A stretch of DNA of 64,000 nt from Desulfobulbus sp. (GCA_028684915.1 JAQUEZ010000002.1:1-64000); one strand, 5' to 3'. Counted from the stretch's first letter, positions 43,076 to 51,715 are shown. Made by a program: numbers and translations. The notes: generated by a model from the sequence alone, not told the origin.

Positions 43076-43604
43076 GTTTAATGGAATCCTGGGAGCAGGA
43101 TTCGTTGAAAGCTGCACCGCATCGGCGAGAGCTATGCCACCTTGCGCGTTTAATGGAATCCTGGGAGCAGGATTCGTTGAAAGTCCAAGCGCGTTTGAAA
43201 CCCGGTTGTGGTGCTTTGTTTAATGGAATCCTGGGAGCAGGATTCGTTGAAAGACTTAATCTATCCACGATCAATGGGTCCATTGGTGTTTAATGGAATC
43301 CTGGGAGCAGGATTCGTTGAAAGATATAGCCCCGCACAAACAGCCCGTGAACCACATGTTTAATGGAATCCTGGGAGCAGGATTTGTTGAAAGAGTTAGA
43401 AGTCGCGCCTAAACACATCGGTGTCTTGTTTAATGGAATCCTGGGAACAGGATTTGTTGAAAGATTGTAGTCGTAGGCGTGATGCTGATTTATTACGGTT
43501 TAATTGAATCCTGTGAACAGGATTCGTTGAAAGACGTTCTTTTTGTCGTTGTCTTTGTTTGCGAAGGCGTTTAATTGAATCCCGGAAACGGGATTTGTTG
43601 AAAG
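43076..43604 (+). CRISPR. CRISPR array 2, type IV-A
   Basis: Eight 36-nt repeats at 43076, 43148, 43218, 43288, 43358, 43428, 43498 and 43569, with seven spacers of 34-36 nt. The repeat reads GTTTAATGGAATCCT, GGGAGC, AGGATTCGTTGAAAG; the stem is GAATCCT/AGGATTC. The last two repeats vary, and repeat 8 has GAATCCCGG/CCGGGATT, keeping the stem. Ends match array 1 (GTTGAAAG), so the same Csf5 probably processes both. Confidence 0.95.
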
Positions 43605-43670
43605 AGGGATATCGGCAAGCTGACAATGAAAGTGAATATCTTAACTCAAATTTGAGGGCTCAATATCAAG

Positions 43671-44195
43671 ATGATCAAACAAATAATACCTTGCGAGAAC
43701 TGGTTTTTTGTCCCTTTGGAATCCATCAATAAGCACGGTCGGGAATTGAACATGACTGTTGCACCTTTTGACCTTGACGCCCTTTCAGGATCGATGCCAA
43801 TCGCGGCCTGGGGACTCACCGAAGAAGGTCAGACGGTCGGTCTTGTCGCGGTGACTGGCGGAGACGATACGGTGATTGCGGGAAGATGCCGCTTGGCCAT
43901 GGTGCCACCTGGGGGGCGGTACGTCCATCTGGATGGCGGCGCCTTGCAGGCCAAGCATGACGACGGCACAGTCAACGAATTGAAGAGGATCCTGGACCAC
44001 CTGAAAAAGGACTGCTCGCACGCGGCGCTGGTCGATTTTGTCCTCAATCCTGCCGGCAATCGACAGGGAAGCGAACTTGCCGGCCATCAGTACGAATGGC
44101 TGGATCAGCATACAGGCTCTTGTGGCGATGATCATTACGGGACGATCAGCTTCCGGATCGGGATGGTCTATGCGGTGTTTGAATACAACTGCTGA
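43671..44195 (+). CDS. Hypothetical protein, 174 aa
   Basis: Contains LSGSMPIAAWGLTEEGQTVG, VHLDGGALQAKHDDG and a C-terminal GTISFRIGMVYAVFEYN. Soluble alpha/beta protein, no known domain. The start could be 23 codons later. Immediately downstream of array 2 but of uncertain relation to CRISPR. Confidence 0.5.
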   Translation: MIKQIIPCENWFFVPLESINKHGRELNMTVAPFDLDALSGSMPIAAWGLTEEGQTVGLVAVTGGDDTVIAGRCRLAMVPPGGRYVHLDGGALQAKHDDGTVNELKRILDHLKKDCSHAALVDFVLNPAGNRQGSELAGHQYEWLDQHTGSCGDDHYGTISFRIGMVYAVFEYNC

Positions 44196-44203
44196 GAAAT
44201 TCA

Positions 44204-44500
44204 ATGCTGACGCTGCCAATAAATCGCATCTGGTTCGACAAAATCGCCTCTCGCGAAAAGCCAGAGGAATATCGAAAAATCTCCCCGTATTATGCGGCTC
44301 GATTCGACAAGCACGAAGGGAGCCCGTTTCCCCTTCGTCTTCGGGCCGGGTATCGGGCCGACTCGCCCTTGCTGGAGTGTGTGGCCAGGGCAAACCAGGG
44401 CGAGGGGAGAGTAGAGTGGGGCGCCGAACCAGGAGTGCAATACTACGTCCTGGCACTGTCAGATGTGGTGGTTTTGTTGGAAGGTCAGAAGAAGGTTTGA
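44204..44500 (+). CDS. ASCH-domain-like protein
   Basis: 98 residues. LPINRIWFDKIASREKPEEY and RKISPYYAARF match the start of small phage and plasmid ASCH-fold proteins, followed by the beta-rich part (YYVLALSDVVVLLE). ASCH domains are RNA-binding or act on nucleotides in some members. Co-directional with the preceding gene. Confidence 0.65.
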   Translation: MLTLPINRIWFDKIASREKPEEYRKISPYYAARFDKHEGSPFPLRLRAGYRADSPLLECVARANQGEGRVEWGAEPGVQYYVLALSDVVVLLEGQKKV

Positions 44501-44544
44501 TCCATGGCTAACGCTTCATCAAGGAGGTTGAAAAGATCAAAAAT

Positions 44545-44829
44545 ATGTTGAGAATTTCACGCTTCATCTTATCGGTCTTAATCCTCTCAGTTTCAACAAG
44601 CAGTTTCGCCTATCCGGTGAAATTGAATAAGCTGAAATTGAAGAGCATTCTTCTTGAAGTATACCAAATTGACGACAAAGAAATACTGAAAATATGCCTG
44701 GACGGGTACGCCTGGTTTTATAGTGATTCTCAGTTGTTGATGGGTCCATCTATTAAAGATGGAGAATATGAACAATGCACGCTACCAGAAACAAAACCTT
44801 CCCCTGCTCCAGACCAAGGAAACAACTGA
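44545..44829 (+). CDS. Secreted or periplasmic small protein
   Basis: 94 residues with an N-terminal signal peptide (LRISRFILSVLILSVSTSSF, cleavage near AYA). The mature part has two Cys (CLDG, QCTLP) that could form a disulfide and a Pro-rich tail. Unknown function. A terminator follows. Confidence 0.55.
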   Translation: MLRISRFILSVLILSVSTSSFAYPVKLNKLKLKSILLEVYQIDDKEILKICLDGYAWFYSDSQLLMGPSIKDGEYEQCTLPETKPSPAPDQGNN

Positions 44830-44861
44830 TTCGTTTTAGTAAAAATATTCGTTAAAAAAAG

Positions 44862-44895
44862 GAGAACCTTAATTTTTGGGTTCTCTTTTTTTTTT
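44862..44895 (+). terminator. Intrinsic terminator
   Basis: GGAGAACC pairs with GGGTTCTC around an AT loop, followed by ten or so T residues. Confidence 0.8.
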
Positions 44896-45174
44896 CATTT
44901 TTCCATTCCGTTATAACAACCATTTTCAACCAGGGCTATTTGACTGGAGCAACTGGCGTCAAAATATCTTTCGTATTTTTATGTTGGTGATATTTATTTC
45001 AAAACATAAATAATTTGTGCAGCATGGGAAAAATTAAAACTTGCAATTGACAATTTCAAGTTTTAATGTTGTTTGCAAGCATTAATTGAGACACCAAATT
45101 TTTCAATTGATTTTGTAGCCAGGAATAACTTTCTAATCGATTCACTGTGACTTCAAAAGAGTATCTGTAATTTC
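44896..45174. other. AT-rich intergenic region
   Basis: No gene recognised. Contains direct words such as CTTGCAATTGACAATTTCAAG; probably promoter sequence for the downstream WGR gene. Confidence 0.35.
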
Positions 45175-45435
45175 ATGATCTGTATCGAGCAAACATACCT
45201 TGAGTGTATCAAGCCAGCGCAAAACAAGCGGGCCTATTACCGCCTTGTTGTCGGGTATGATCTTTTTGGGCCAAAGGTGATGCGTTCTTGGGGCCGTATA
45301 GGGACCAAGGAACGCCCGCGCCGATGCGACCGAACCGCCAGCATGGATGAGGCTCGGGAGATTGCAAATCAGGTTTTAAAGACCCGTTTTGCGCACGGCT
45401 ACGCCATCATTCGTCAAGTGTCCTCGCCATGCTGA
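45175..45435 (+). CDS. WGR-domain protein
   Basis: 86 residues almost entirely a WGR domain: YYRLVVGYDLFGPKVMRSWG, then RIGTKERPRR and a C-terminal helix with VLKTRFAHGYAI. WGR domains bind nucleic acid in PARP-type and MolR-type proteins; stand-alone versions are common on plasmids and phages. Confidence 0.8.
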   Translation: MICIEQTYLECIKPAQNKRAYYRLVVGYDLFGPKVMRSWGRIGTKERPRRCDRTASMDEAREIANQVLKTRFAHGYAIIRQVSSPC

Positions 45436-45534
45436 TGTTGCCAATCAGCCGAATCTGGTTTTAAGTCGAGGTCGGAAATATTTCGTCCTGGATTTACGAG
45501 ATGTTGAAATGATCGAGAACCCAAACAAGGAACA

Positions 45535-45948
45535 ATGAAATCTGAAAGGTACACCGCTGCAGTATTGAAATTGATCCCGCTCGCCCAAGGCGACACCGGA
45601 GGAAGCCGTGTCGCCGCGCAAATTCTTCTGAGCGCCTATAATGGTGAAGAATTTCAGCTAAATATTGTCGACTTGACTAATCTGGATCGGAAACATTACA
45701 TCGCCGCGCTCTCCGTGATCCGTGGCCGGGTCGAATTGGGGATCGAGCCGCACACCGTGCTGGAGCGTGGCGACAAAATTTTCCAGGAACTGTGGCTGAA
45801 ATGGGAGAGGTATAATGTCGCCAATAGGGGTATTCCTGATTGTTATTCATGCTATGGGACAGGGAAGATCTATACAGATCCAGAGGATGCAAACTATGAG
45901 TTGAAACCGTGCCCTAGATGTGGTGGAAAAGGGTTTACAAATGAGTAA
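45535..45948 (+). CDS. DUF7673-like protein with CxxCxGxG zinc tail
   Basis: 137 residues. First part (VLKLIPLAQGDTGGSRVAAQ, DLTNLDRKHYIAALSVIRGR) resembles a small family seen beside WGR proteins on plasmids. The last 35 residues have CYSCYGTGK and CPRCGGKG, a DnaJ-type zinc pair. Function unknown. Confidence 0.6.
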   Translation: MKSERYTAAVLKLIPLAQGDTGGSRVAAQILLSAYNGEEFQLNIVDLTNLDRKHYIAALSVIRGRVELGIEPHTVLERGDKIFQELWLKWERYNVANRGIPDCYSCYGTGKIYTDPEDANYELKPCPRCGGKGFTNE

Positions 45949-45960
45949 TAGGGGTGACAA

Positions 45961-46371
45961 GTGATCTATTTATTTCAGATTTTTCAAGCACAAAACAAGG
46001 AATTTGGCATAGAGCAATATAACGACCGTGTGTGTGTGATTTTTGAAAGTGGCAATCCTGGTGGAGAGCCAGGAGAATTTGAAACTTTTTTTGGTGATTC
46101 TCTTACCGAGTGGTGTGGTTTCGATCCCGAAGTAATAGCAAGTAAAGTTGATTCCGTTGTTGGTTTCGATTCTTTAATTCAAAAAAAATATATTTATAAA
46201 ATTGATCATCCAGGTGAACCCGGAGCTGGAGTATCATCGTTTTCAGATACCGTAATTGTGATATTGGAAAGTGGCGATACTGGAGAAGATCCAGGAGATT
46301 TTGTCGAATATATACAATTGGCGCTGCGCAATTGGTATGACGGTGCTAATGTTTCAAAAGGTCTGGGTTGA
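45961..46371 (+). CDS. Hypothetical protein with internal duplication
   Basis: 136 residues, GTG start behind TAGGGGTGACAA. Two homologous halves: VCVIFESGNPGGEPGEFETF and VIVILESGDTGEDPGDFVEY, each followed by a helical segment with a Trp. No known family. Confidence 0.5.
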   Translation: MIYLFQIFQAQNKEFGIEQYNDRVCVIFESGNPGGEPGEFETFFGDSLTEWCGFDPEVIASKVDSVVGFDSLIQKKYIYKIDHPGEPGAGVSSFSDTVIVILESGDTGEDPGDFVEYIQLALRNWYDGANVSKGLG

Positions 46372-46381
46372 ATGATTGATG

Positions 46382-46543
46382 ATGTATGGGAAAAAAAATT
46401 ACCAATTCTGGATTTTTGTTTTTTTGTCGTGGTTATCTTTCCCACTCCTGGCTGTTTGGCTGATGGTAACGCATCCCGGCAAATGTGCTGCTTGCTGGAA
46501 AAAAGAATTGACCGGCAGTTGGTTTAATTCCAAATCAAGATAG
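46382..46543 (+). CDS. Possible small membrane protein, 53 aa
   Basis: One membrane helix (FWIFVFLSWLSFPLLAVWLM) and a CAAC pair after it. A second start one base out of register gives another open frame through the same region, and no clear ribosome site decides between them. Confidence 0.35.
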   Translation: MYGKKNYQFWIFVFLSWLSFPLLAVWLMVTHPGKCAACWKKELTGSWFNSKSR

Positions 46544-46586
46544 CGAGGGGGGGGAAAGATCCTCGCCCCCTTGCAGGAGAACATGA

Positions 46587-46994
46587 ATGTTCAAATCACA
46601 AGCGCATTTAGAGATTGCTACCATGCAGCTTTACAGTAGTTTTGAGATTGTTGTCGTGACCGACACCATGCTCGTCATTCAGGATATAGCCATCGGCGAG
46701 TGGGTTGCCAATGACGCCGACAACGTGGTTGATGCCCTTCAGCAGATTATCCCAGGCGGGATACGGCGGCGCCAGTTGTATTACAGGGATACCGGGATGC
46801 GCTATGAACGAATAATTGTTGGGCCGGATGGGAATTTCGCTGGATTCAAATCTTGCAAATCTGGTCAGCAGTCTTTTTTTAAGCAGTTCGACCGATATTC
46901 TGCAATTTGGACAGTTTACGGTGATAATGATGGTGGATCTCAAGGGCGTAATGTCCGGATCGTGCCAGGAGTTAAGTTGACTTGCAATTTTTAG
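46587..46994 (+). CDS. Hypothetical protein, 135 aa
   Basis: Start behind TGCAGGAGAACATGA. N-terminus MFKSQAHLEIATMQLYSSFE, central region with VADNVVDALQQIIPGG type helix and RRQLYYRDTGMRYERIIVG. No known domain. A transposon-end fragment follows within 10 bp of the stop. Confidence 0.45.
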   Translation: MFKSQAHLEIATMQLYSSFEIVVVTDTMLVIQDIAIGEWVANDADNVVDALQQIIPGGIRRRQLYYRDTGMRYERIIVGPDGNFAGFKSCKSGQQSFFKQFDRYSAIWTVYGDNDGGSQGRNVRIVPGVKLTCNF

Positions 46995-46998
46995 AAAT

Positions 46999-47035
46999 CG
47001 ACTAGGGGTCGCTTCAGAATTCGGATAATAAAGCA
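46999..47035. mobile_element. Single terminal repeat of a TA-flanked element
   Basis: TAGGGGTCGCTTCAGAATTC then GGATAATAAAGCACGC matches both terminal repeats of the miniature element at 54715-54901. No second end is adjacent; a remnant. Confidence 0.6.
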
Positions 47036-47106
47036 CGCTTTACCCAAGGCTGCGCGGCCTGGATCACCAGCACCGGCCAGGACAACCCAAGACGAAGGTT
47101 TGATTC

Positions 47107-47481
47107 ATGAACGCCCAGGACTCAAGAATTGAACATATAATCTCTTGCAATAATACGGCAGGGCTTTTGTTTGATGAAAATGTGCAAGTTGATGAAATTG
47201 AAAAAGTTATAGTCAACTTGAAAGACGGTTTGGATTACTTGTATCAATTAGAACGATTCCCAATAATTTTAGAGGCTAAACTTTTGGGGAACTTAGGAGT
47301 TGCACATAAGAAAATTGGCACTAAAATCTATCTGAAAAAGGCTTTACACTTTTTTAAAAAGCTGCAAACTCTATGTATCGAATGGGACACGACTGAAGAG
47401 GATGAGTCACAAGTATGTATGGATTGCATTAATATCTCTTTTCGTGAGATATCGGACATATCCCGCTTGCTGAAGACTTGA
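47107..47481 (+). CDS. Hypothetical helical protein, 124 aa
   Basis: Helical throughout, with VDEIEKVIVNLKDGLDYLYQ and HFFKKLQTLCIEWDTTEEDE, in the manner of a TPR-like small protein. No ribosome site is clear beyond GAAGGTTTGATTC. Unknown. Confidence 0.5.
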   Translation: MNAQDSRIEHIISCNNTAGLLFDENVQVDEIEKVIVNLKDGLDYLYQLERFPIILEAKLLGNLGVAHKKIGTKIYLKKALHFFKKLQTLCIEWDTTEEDESQVCMDCINISFREISDISRLLKT

Positions 47482-47531
47482 AACCATATACCCACAAGTC
47501 GGATAAAAAGCATCAGCCTGCAGGACATGGC

Positions 47532-47724
47532 TGTAGGTTGAAAATAAAGTTGGGAACTTCCAAATAAAGTCGGTAACTATAGAGTTAACTGCTTGTTTTT
47601 ACATGCACTGGTTCTAAAAATCGACCTCAAAGTTACCATCTTTATTGAATTTCCTGAAACTCAAATTACGGAACATTAGACACATAGGTTCCCTTTAGTT
47701 TCCAACTTTATTTTCATCCCACAG
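47532..47724. mobile_element. 193-bp TGT/ACA miniature transposon, copy 1
   Basis: Identical over all 193 bp to 49830-50022. Ends are inverted repeats: TGTAGGTTGAAAATAAAGTT and, on the other strand, TGTGGGATGAAAATAAAGTT (27 bp, three mismatches, including GG.AACT). Inner sites AATAAAGTCGGTAACT and AATAAAGATGGTAACT repeat the theme. TGT/ACA ends with several internal transposase sites are typical of the Tn7/Mu/Tn5053 group. No coding capacity. Confidence 0.8.
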
Positions 47725-48414
47725 GAAGGCTTAACCCTTGGCCGTGTTCGCCAGACCTTGCGCCAGTGGTGCGGCGGATCGGCGCGGCCTCCTGTTCCTG
47801 CCTGTGATTTTATCCCTCAAATGTTGCCCATTTCTCAAGATCGGGCGGCGGCGGTTCTTGGATGGGAACAAGCAAACTTTCGGGCCGCTGTGCCTTACCT
47901 GATAGGGCGCGGCCTCGATGCTGCTTTGATGGGTTCGCCGCGTTTTGCTGGCCGCTTCCGCGTGGATCGGCGCGGCAACGTCCTTTTCCCGCACCACGAT
48001 AAAGGCGGGTTGTGTGGCTATGAGATAAAAAACAAAGGTTTCACGGGCTTTTCTGCTGGCGGTTTGAAAGGTCTTTGGTTCTCTGCCTGTCAAACAACAG
48101 ATAAATTTTTAGTGTTAGCAGAAAGCGCCATTGATGCCCTTTCCTATCACGCTTTGAACCCTAACGATTTCACGCGTTATATGTCCACGGGGGGCAAGAT
48201 GAACCCCACACAGCCCGCCTTGATACGGGCCGCAATCGAAAAGATGGGGCGCGGGGCCGTGGTCGTGGCGGCGTTCGATAATGACAAGGACGGGGAAAAG
48301 CTCTTTGAAGAGGTCAAGGCCCTTGCCCCTTCCGGCGTGGAAGTCCGGCGACCTCTCCCGCCTATCGGCAAAGATTGGAACGAAAGCTTAAAAGCAAAAA
48401 TCAATCTAAAATAA
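47725..48414 (+). pseudogene. Toprim (DUF3991/TraC-type primase) fragment
   Basis: The frame is open directly from the edge of the 193-bp element (PQEGLTLGRVRQTLRQWCGG), so the 5' part was removed or displaced. A Toprim core follows: FLVLAESAIDALSYHAL (conserved Glu), and VVVAAFDNDKDGEKLFEEVK (DxD). Such Toprim domains occur in plasmid primases and TraC-like proteins. A TTG at 47758 could restart translation of the remaining 218 residues. Confidence 0.7.
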
Positions 48415-48442
48415 CCCAAACTTTCATTTTTCATCTACAAAA

Positions 48443-48706
48443 TTAATATTTTTTAATTGTAAATCCATTCCCGCCGCCATCAATTGATTGACAATGCTCC
48501 CTAATAACATCAAGACTGTACCCTGTGTCTTCAGCTATTTGATAATATTTATATATTTTAACTTCCTCATTTTGAGATAAGATCATATCATTAATATACC
48601 TTTCCAGCTCTCTTGAGATTTTATTAAAATCGTCATTCTCACATATTTTTCTTGGATTTTTCCCTGTGTATGTTTTAAGCTTTAGTCTAATTGAATAATC
48701 ATTCAT
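48443..48706 (-). CDS. Hypothetical protein, 87 aa
   Basis: Contains ISRELERYINDMILSQNEEV and YKYYQIAEDTGYSLDVIREH, with a possible helix-turn-helix-like pattern. Lies inside the segment bounded by the two 193-bp elements. Unknown. Confidence 0.5.
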   Translation of the reverse strand: MNDYSIRLKLKTYTGKNPRKICENDDFNKISRELERYINDMILSQNEEVKIYKYYQIAEDTGYSLDVIREHCQSIDGGGNGFTIKKY

Positions 48707-48808
48707 TGGCTCTTCCCAGCAATAAAAAATTGCTATCTATTTGTTTTTAAATGTTTTTATTTTCCACAGCAACCACAAACTAAAACAATACTAAGGAAAT
48801 TGTACATT

Positions 48809-49099
48809 ATGAAAGAATTCAACGACACTTTTTTTCCGGAATTACCTGAACAATGTAAGGTTTCCTTTACAAGCACAGGTTTAATGGGTGGTGATTCTGG
48901 ACACGGGGCAAATGCTTCGCTTGTTTTTTCCGAGAACGGAAGCAATATGAACATTCAAGTCGATCTATATTTTCAAAACGGAAACCAAGAAAGTTTTTCT
49001 GATTTAAAAGAAATATCAATAACAACTTTCGGAGATTGGGAGGTTGAGGGTTTGGCTAAAGCCCTAATAGATTTAGGTGAAAAATTATCAAAAAACTAA
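48809..49099 (+). CDS. Hypothetical protein, 96 aa
   Basis: ATG at 48809 behind AAGGAAATTG. Gly-rich FTSTGLMGGDSGHGANASLV then a beta-rich segment and an amphipathic C-terminal helix. Unknown; cargo of the element-bounded segment. Confidence 0.5.
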   Translation: MKEFNDTFFPELPEQCKVSFTSTGLMGGDSGHGANASLVFSENGSNMNIQVDLYFQNGNQESFSDLKEISITTFGDWEVEGLAKALIDLGEKLSKN

Positions 49100-49111
49100 C
49101 AAAAAACCATC

Positions 49112-49417
49112 CTATAAAGCTAAGGCGGGTTCGTAAAACCGCTTAACCTTGATGCCTTTCGTTCGGGTTTCCGCTTTGGCTAAGTCGAATTGAAGTTGTA
49201 ACTTTAGCCATGTTTCCGGTGTACTGCCAAAAGCCTGAGCAAGCCGGATAGCCATTTCAGGAGAAACACCGCTGTGGCCGTTCAAAAGCTCAGACAGGGC
49301 TTTACGAGTCACGCCTAAACCTTCGGCGGCGGCGGTCACTGTCAAGCCAAGAGGCTCTAAACACTGATCACGGATAATTTCCCCCGGATGGGGTGGGTTT
49401 TGTATTTTCATCATCAT
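49112..49417 (-). CDS. higA: HigA-type antitoxin
   Basis: 101 residues. [20 protein letters not shown] followed by the helix-turn-helix [18 protein letters not shown] and the family's [20 protein letters not shown]. It binds the HigB toxin and represses the operon. Ribosome site AAGGAGG, 6 nt before ATG. Second gene after higB, the typical hig order. Confidence 0.9.
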   Translation of the reverse strand: MMMKIQNPPHPGEIIRDQCLEPLGLTVTAAAEGLGVTRKALSELLNGHSGVSPEMAIRLAQAFGSTPETWLKLQLQFDLAKAETRTKGIKVKRFYEPALAL

Positions 49418-49440
49418 GGTACGGCCTCCTTTTTCGGCGC

Positions 49441-49719
49441 TTAATGATAATCAATTAAATCAACGTTCGTTGCATCCCCGCCTATAAACTCAAAAACGAT
49501 CCGCCAATTTCCAGAAACTGAAACAGCCCATTGGCCTTTTCTATCTCCCTTCAGCAAGTGTAGACGAAAACCCGGAAGATTCATTCCTGCTGGCTCATCA
49601 CTGATGTTTAAAACGGCCAAGATTTGAGATATTTTTCGGACATGCTGGGCAGAAACGCCGCTCGTGTCCCCTGTCTCAAAAAGTCGTTCAAGACCTTTAT
49701 GGCGAAATTTAACGATCAT
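49441..49719 (-). CDS. higB: HigB/RelE-type toxin
   Basis: 92 residues. [18 protein letters not shown] at the start, [20 protein letters not shown] and [23 protein letters not shown] match HigB mRNA endonucleases. It cuts mRNA on the ribosome unless bound by HigA. The pair may stabilise the element or plasmid. Confidence 0.9.
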   Translation of the reverse strand: MIVKFRHKGLERLFETGDTSGVSAQHVRKISQILAVLNISDEPAGMNLPGFRLHLLKGDRKGQWAVSVSGNWRIVFEFIGGDATNVDLIDYH

Positions 49720-49829
49720 TTGATACCTATAACGTTATAAGTATCAGCGGTCAAGCCCCTTGTTGCTCTTAAAAGGCATTCGTTTTAAAATACCCGCCAA
49801 GGCTATTTTAATGACCATAGGCACATTTT

Positions 49830-50022
49830 TGTAGGTTGAAAATAAAGTTGGGAACTTCCAAATAAAGTCGGTAACTATAGAGTTAACTGCTTGTTTTTAC
49901 ATGCACTGGTTCTAAAAATCGACCTCAAAGTTACCATCTTTATTGAATTTCCTGAAACTCAAATTACGGAACATTAGACACATAGGTTCCCTTTAGTTTC
50001 CAACTTTATTTTCATCCCACAG
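49830..50022. mobile_element. 193-bp TGT/ACA miniature transposon, copy 2
   Basis: Exact direct repeat of 47532-47724. Together they bracket 2.1 kb of cargo (Toprim fragment, two hypotheticals, higBA). Its right edge truncates the minus-strand gene at 49993-50421. Confidence 0.8.
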
Positions 50023-50421
50023 CACCCATTGAACAATTTCATTCATAAAGTAGGTGCCGATTCGGCAACTATCCAAATTTGGCAGATCCAGAAATATTGC
50101 TCCACTAGAGGCGGGGGATGTTGACGATAAGGAAACGGAATTTAGACTGCGGGAATACCCTCCCTGAAAACACCCCCCTTTCTCGGTTCGAGAACGGCGA
50201 TCCGGGCCTATTCGTTGATATGAAATACTAATCGTCGCGTTATTGATCGAACCACTTCCCTTTGAGTCGTCCGTGAAATATGTCGTTGTCTCTTCAATCA
50301 GTAGCCACGCAATCGGGGGACCGGTGAGGGGCTGGCCCAGGCGTTTAATCTCAAGTATTCTAATGCGCGGTTTAATGGGTTTAGATTGGCCATAAGACCA
50401 TGTTTCAAGCGATGGGATCAT
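49993..50421 (-). pseudogene. Hypothetical gene truncated by the miniature transposon
   Basis: 142 residues, of which the last eight (WDENKVGN) and the stop are supplied by the transposon end. The native part contains PIAWLLIEETTTYFTDDSKG and SFNSVSLSSTSPASS-like beta-rich sequence. The original C-terminus is missing. No family recognised. Confidence 0.55.
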
Positions 50422-50815
50422 TTTCTTTTCGATTGAATTTTATTCGAATTTAACAGGTTTTAAACCTCGTCTTTTTCTTTTGGCGTTCCATTCCCTTGGG
50501 GTAAGAAATAGAACCAAATCATTTTCATTTGAAAATTCGCAGTTAGGAGCGAAAGGACCAGAAAAAAGGCTTAAATCCATACGGAAGACTCCGTAAAGAA
50601 TTTTTTTCGATTTCAACACTCCCTCCTCGGTGTTATTCCACCTCAGTCGGTGGCCGGGGTCTCCCCCGGCTCCTGGTCCCGATAAAATTCTCAGCTTTTT
50701 ATTGTCCCAAAATTACCGTTTGCCCGCTGGACGATATTTGATATTTGTTTCCCTTTTGAGAAATAATACGTTCAGCGTCTGTAATTATTACTTCTCGCAG
50801 TTCAGAAGGACAGAG
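50422..50815. other. Gene-free stretch left of IS3
   Basis: No convincing gene. Fragments of open frame are short and lack starts. It contains a GGTGGCCGGGGTCTCCCCCGG segment able to fold at about 50650-50670. Confidence 0.35.
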
Positions 50816-50899
50816 GTGGCCTCGCAAAATTGGACATGCCGTTAAGTGGAAAATCTGCTACCCGTAACGCCCTAAGATGGGCAGAGCAAGGAGCAGAAC

Positions 50900-51202
50900 A
50901 TGGCAAAAGGAACGAGACGGAATCATTCAGCGGCCTTCAAGGCGAAGGTGGCTCTGGCAGCCATTGCCGGGGAGAAGACGCTTGGTGAATTGGCGCAACA
51001 GTACGAGGTCCACCCCGGGCAGATCACGACCTGGAAGCGGCGACTCGCCGAGAGCGCCGTCAGTGTTTTCGGAAAATCCCCGTCCCGGGATCAGGGCGCG
51101 GATGTGAAAGAGCTGCACGCTAAAATCGGCCAGTTGACGATGGAAAACGATTTTTTAGAAAGTGCGCTCACCAAGGCGGGAAGGCTGAGCGCAAAGCGTT
51201 GA
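50900..51202 (+). CDS. IS3-family transposase OrfA
   Basis: 100 residues with a helix-turn-helix (HSAAFKAKVALAAIAGEKTL, QYEVHPGQITTWKRRL) and a leucine-zipper-like tail (LHAKIGQLTMENDFLESAL). Intact. Overlaps orfB by 4 bp, the usual site of programmed frameshifting in IS3 elements. Confidence 0.85.
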   Translation: MAKGTRRNHSAAFKAKVALAAIAGEKTLGELAQQYEVHPGQITTWKRRLAESAVSVFGKSPSRDQGADVKELHAKIGQLTMENDFLESALTKAGRLSAKR

Positions 51203-51715
51203 TTGACCGCAGTCATGCTTTACCATTGAAAAGGCAGGCCGAACTGGTCGGCATCAGCCGCAGCAGCCTGTATTACCGCCCCAAGCCCGTTTCCGAAGGT
51301 GATTTGGAACTGATGCGGCGCCTCGATGAACTGCACCTTGAGAAACCGTTCATGGGGGCACGCATGCTCTGCGATCAGCTTGATCGCATGGGCATCAAGG
51401 CAGGGCGGCGGCATGTCGGCACCCTGATGAAGCGGATGGGTATCACCGCGGTATACCGAAAACCCGGGACCAGCACGAAGCACCCGGGGCACCGGGTCTA
51501 TCCGTACCTGCTTCGGGGCATGACCATCAACCGGGCCAACCAGGTGTGGGCCCTTGACACGACCTATATTCCCATGGCCAGGGGATTCGTCTACCTGATC
51601 GCGGTACTGGACTGGGCCAGCCGAAAGGTGCTGGCCGCCAGAATTGCCATCACCTTGGAGGCCTGCCACGCGGTCGCTGTGCTTGAGGAGGCGTTCGCCA
51701 GACACGGCACGCCCG
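51199..51715 (+). pseudogene. IS3-family transposase OrfB, 3' truncated
   Basis: About 172 residues with the N-terminal helical part (LVGISRSSLYYRPKP) and the beginning of the DDE core ([20 protein letters not shown], first catalytic Asp). The second Asp and the Glu are missing because the gene ends at the deletion junction after HGTPE. Not functional. Confidence 0.8.

Larger units (their letters stand above)
50816..51715 (+). mobile_element. IS3-family insertion sequence, right half deleted
   Basis: The left end is near 50816 (TGGCCTCGCAAAATTGG). Two overlapping frames orfA and orfB are in the usual IS3 arrangement. Homology stops abruptly at about 51715, in the middle of the integrase core, and the TniB-like gene fragment starts there, so one deletion removed the end of the IS and the start of tniB. 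Confidence 0.7.

Noticed and set aside
36365..43568. Self-targeting by CRISPR spacers within the window
   Set aside because: By eye no spacer matches another part of the window; a proper search of both strands is needed but nothing was seen.
43011..43626. Frames on both strands inside CRISPR array 2
   Set aside because: Same artefact as in array 1.
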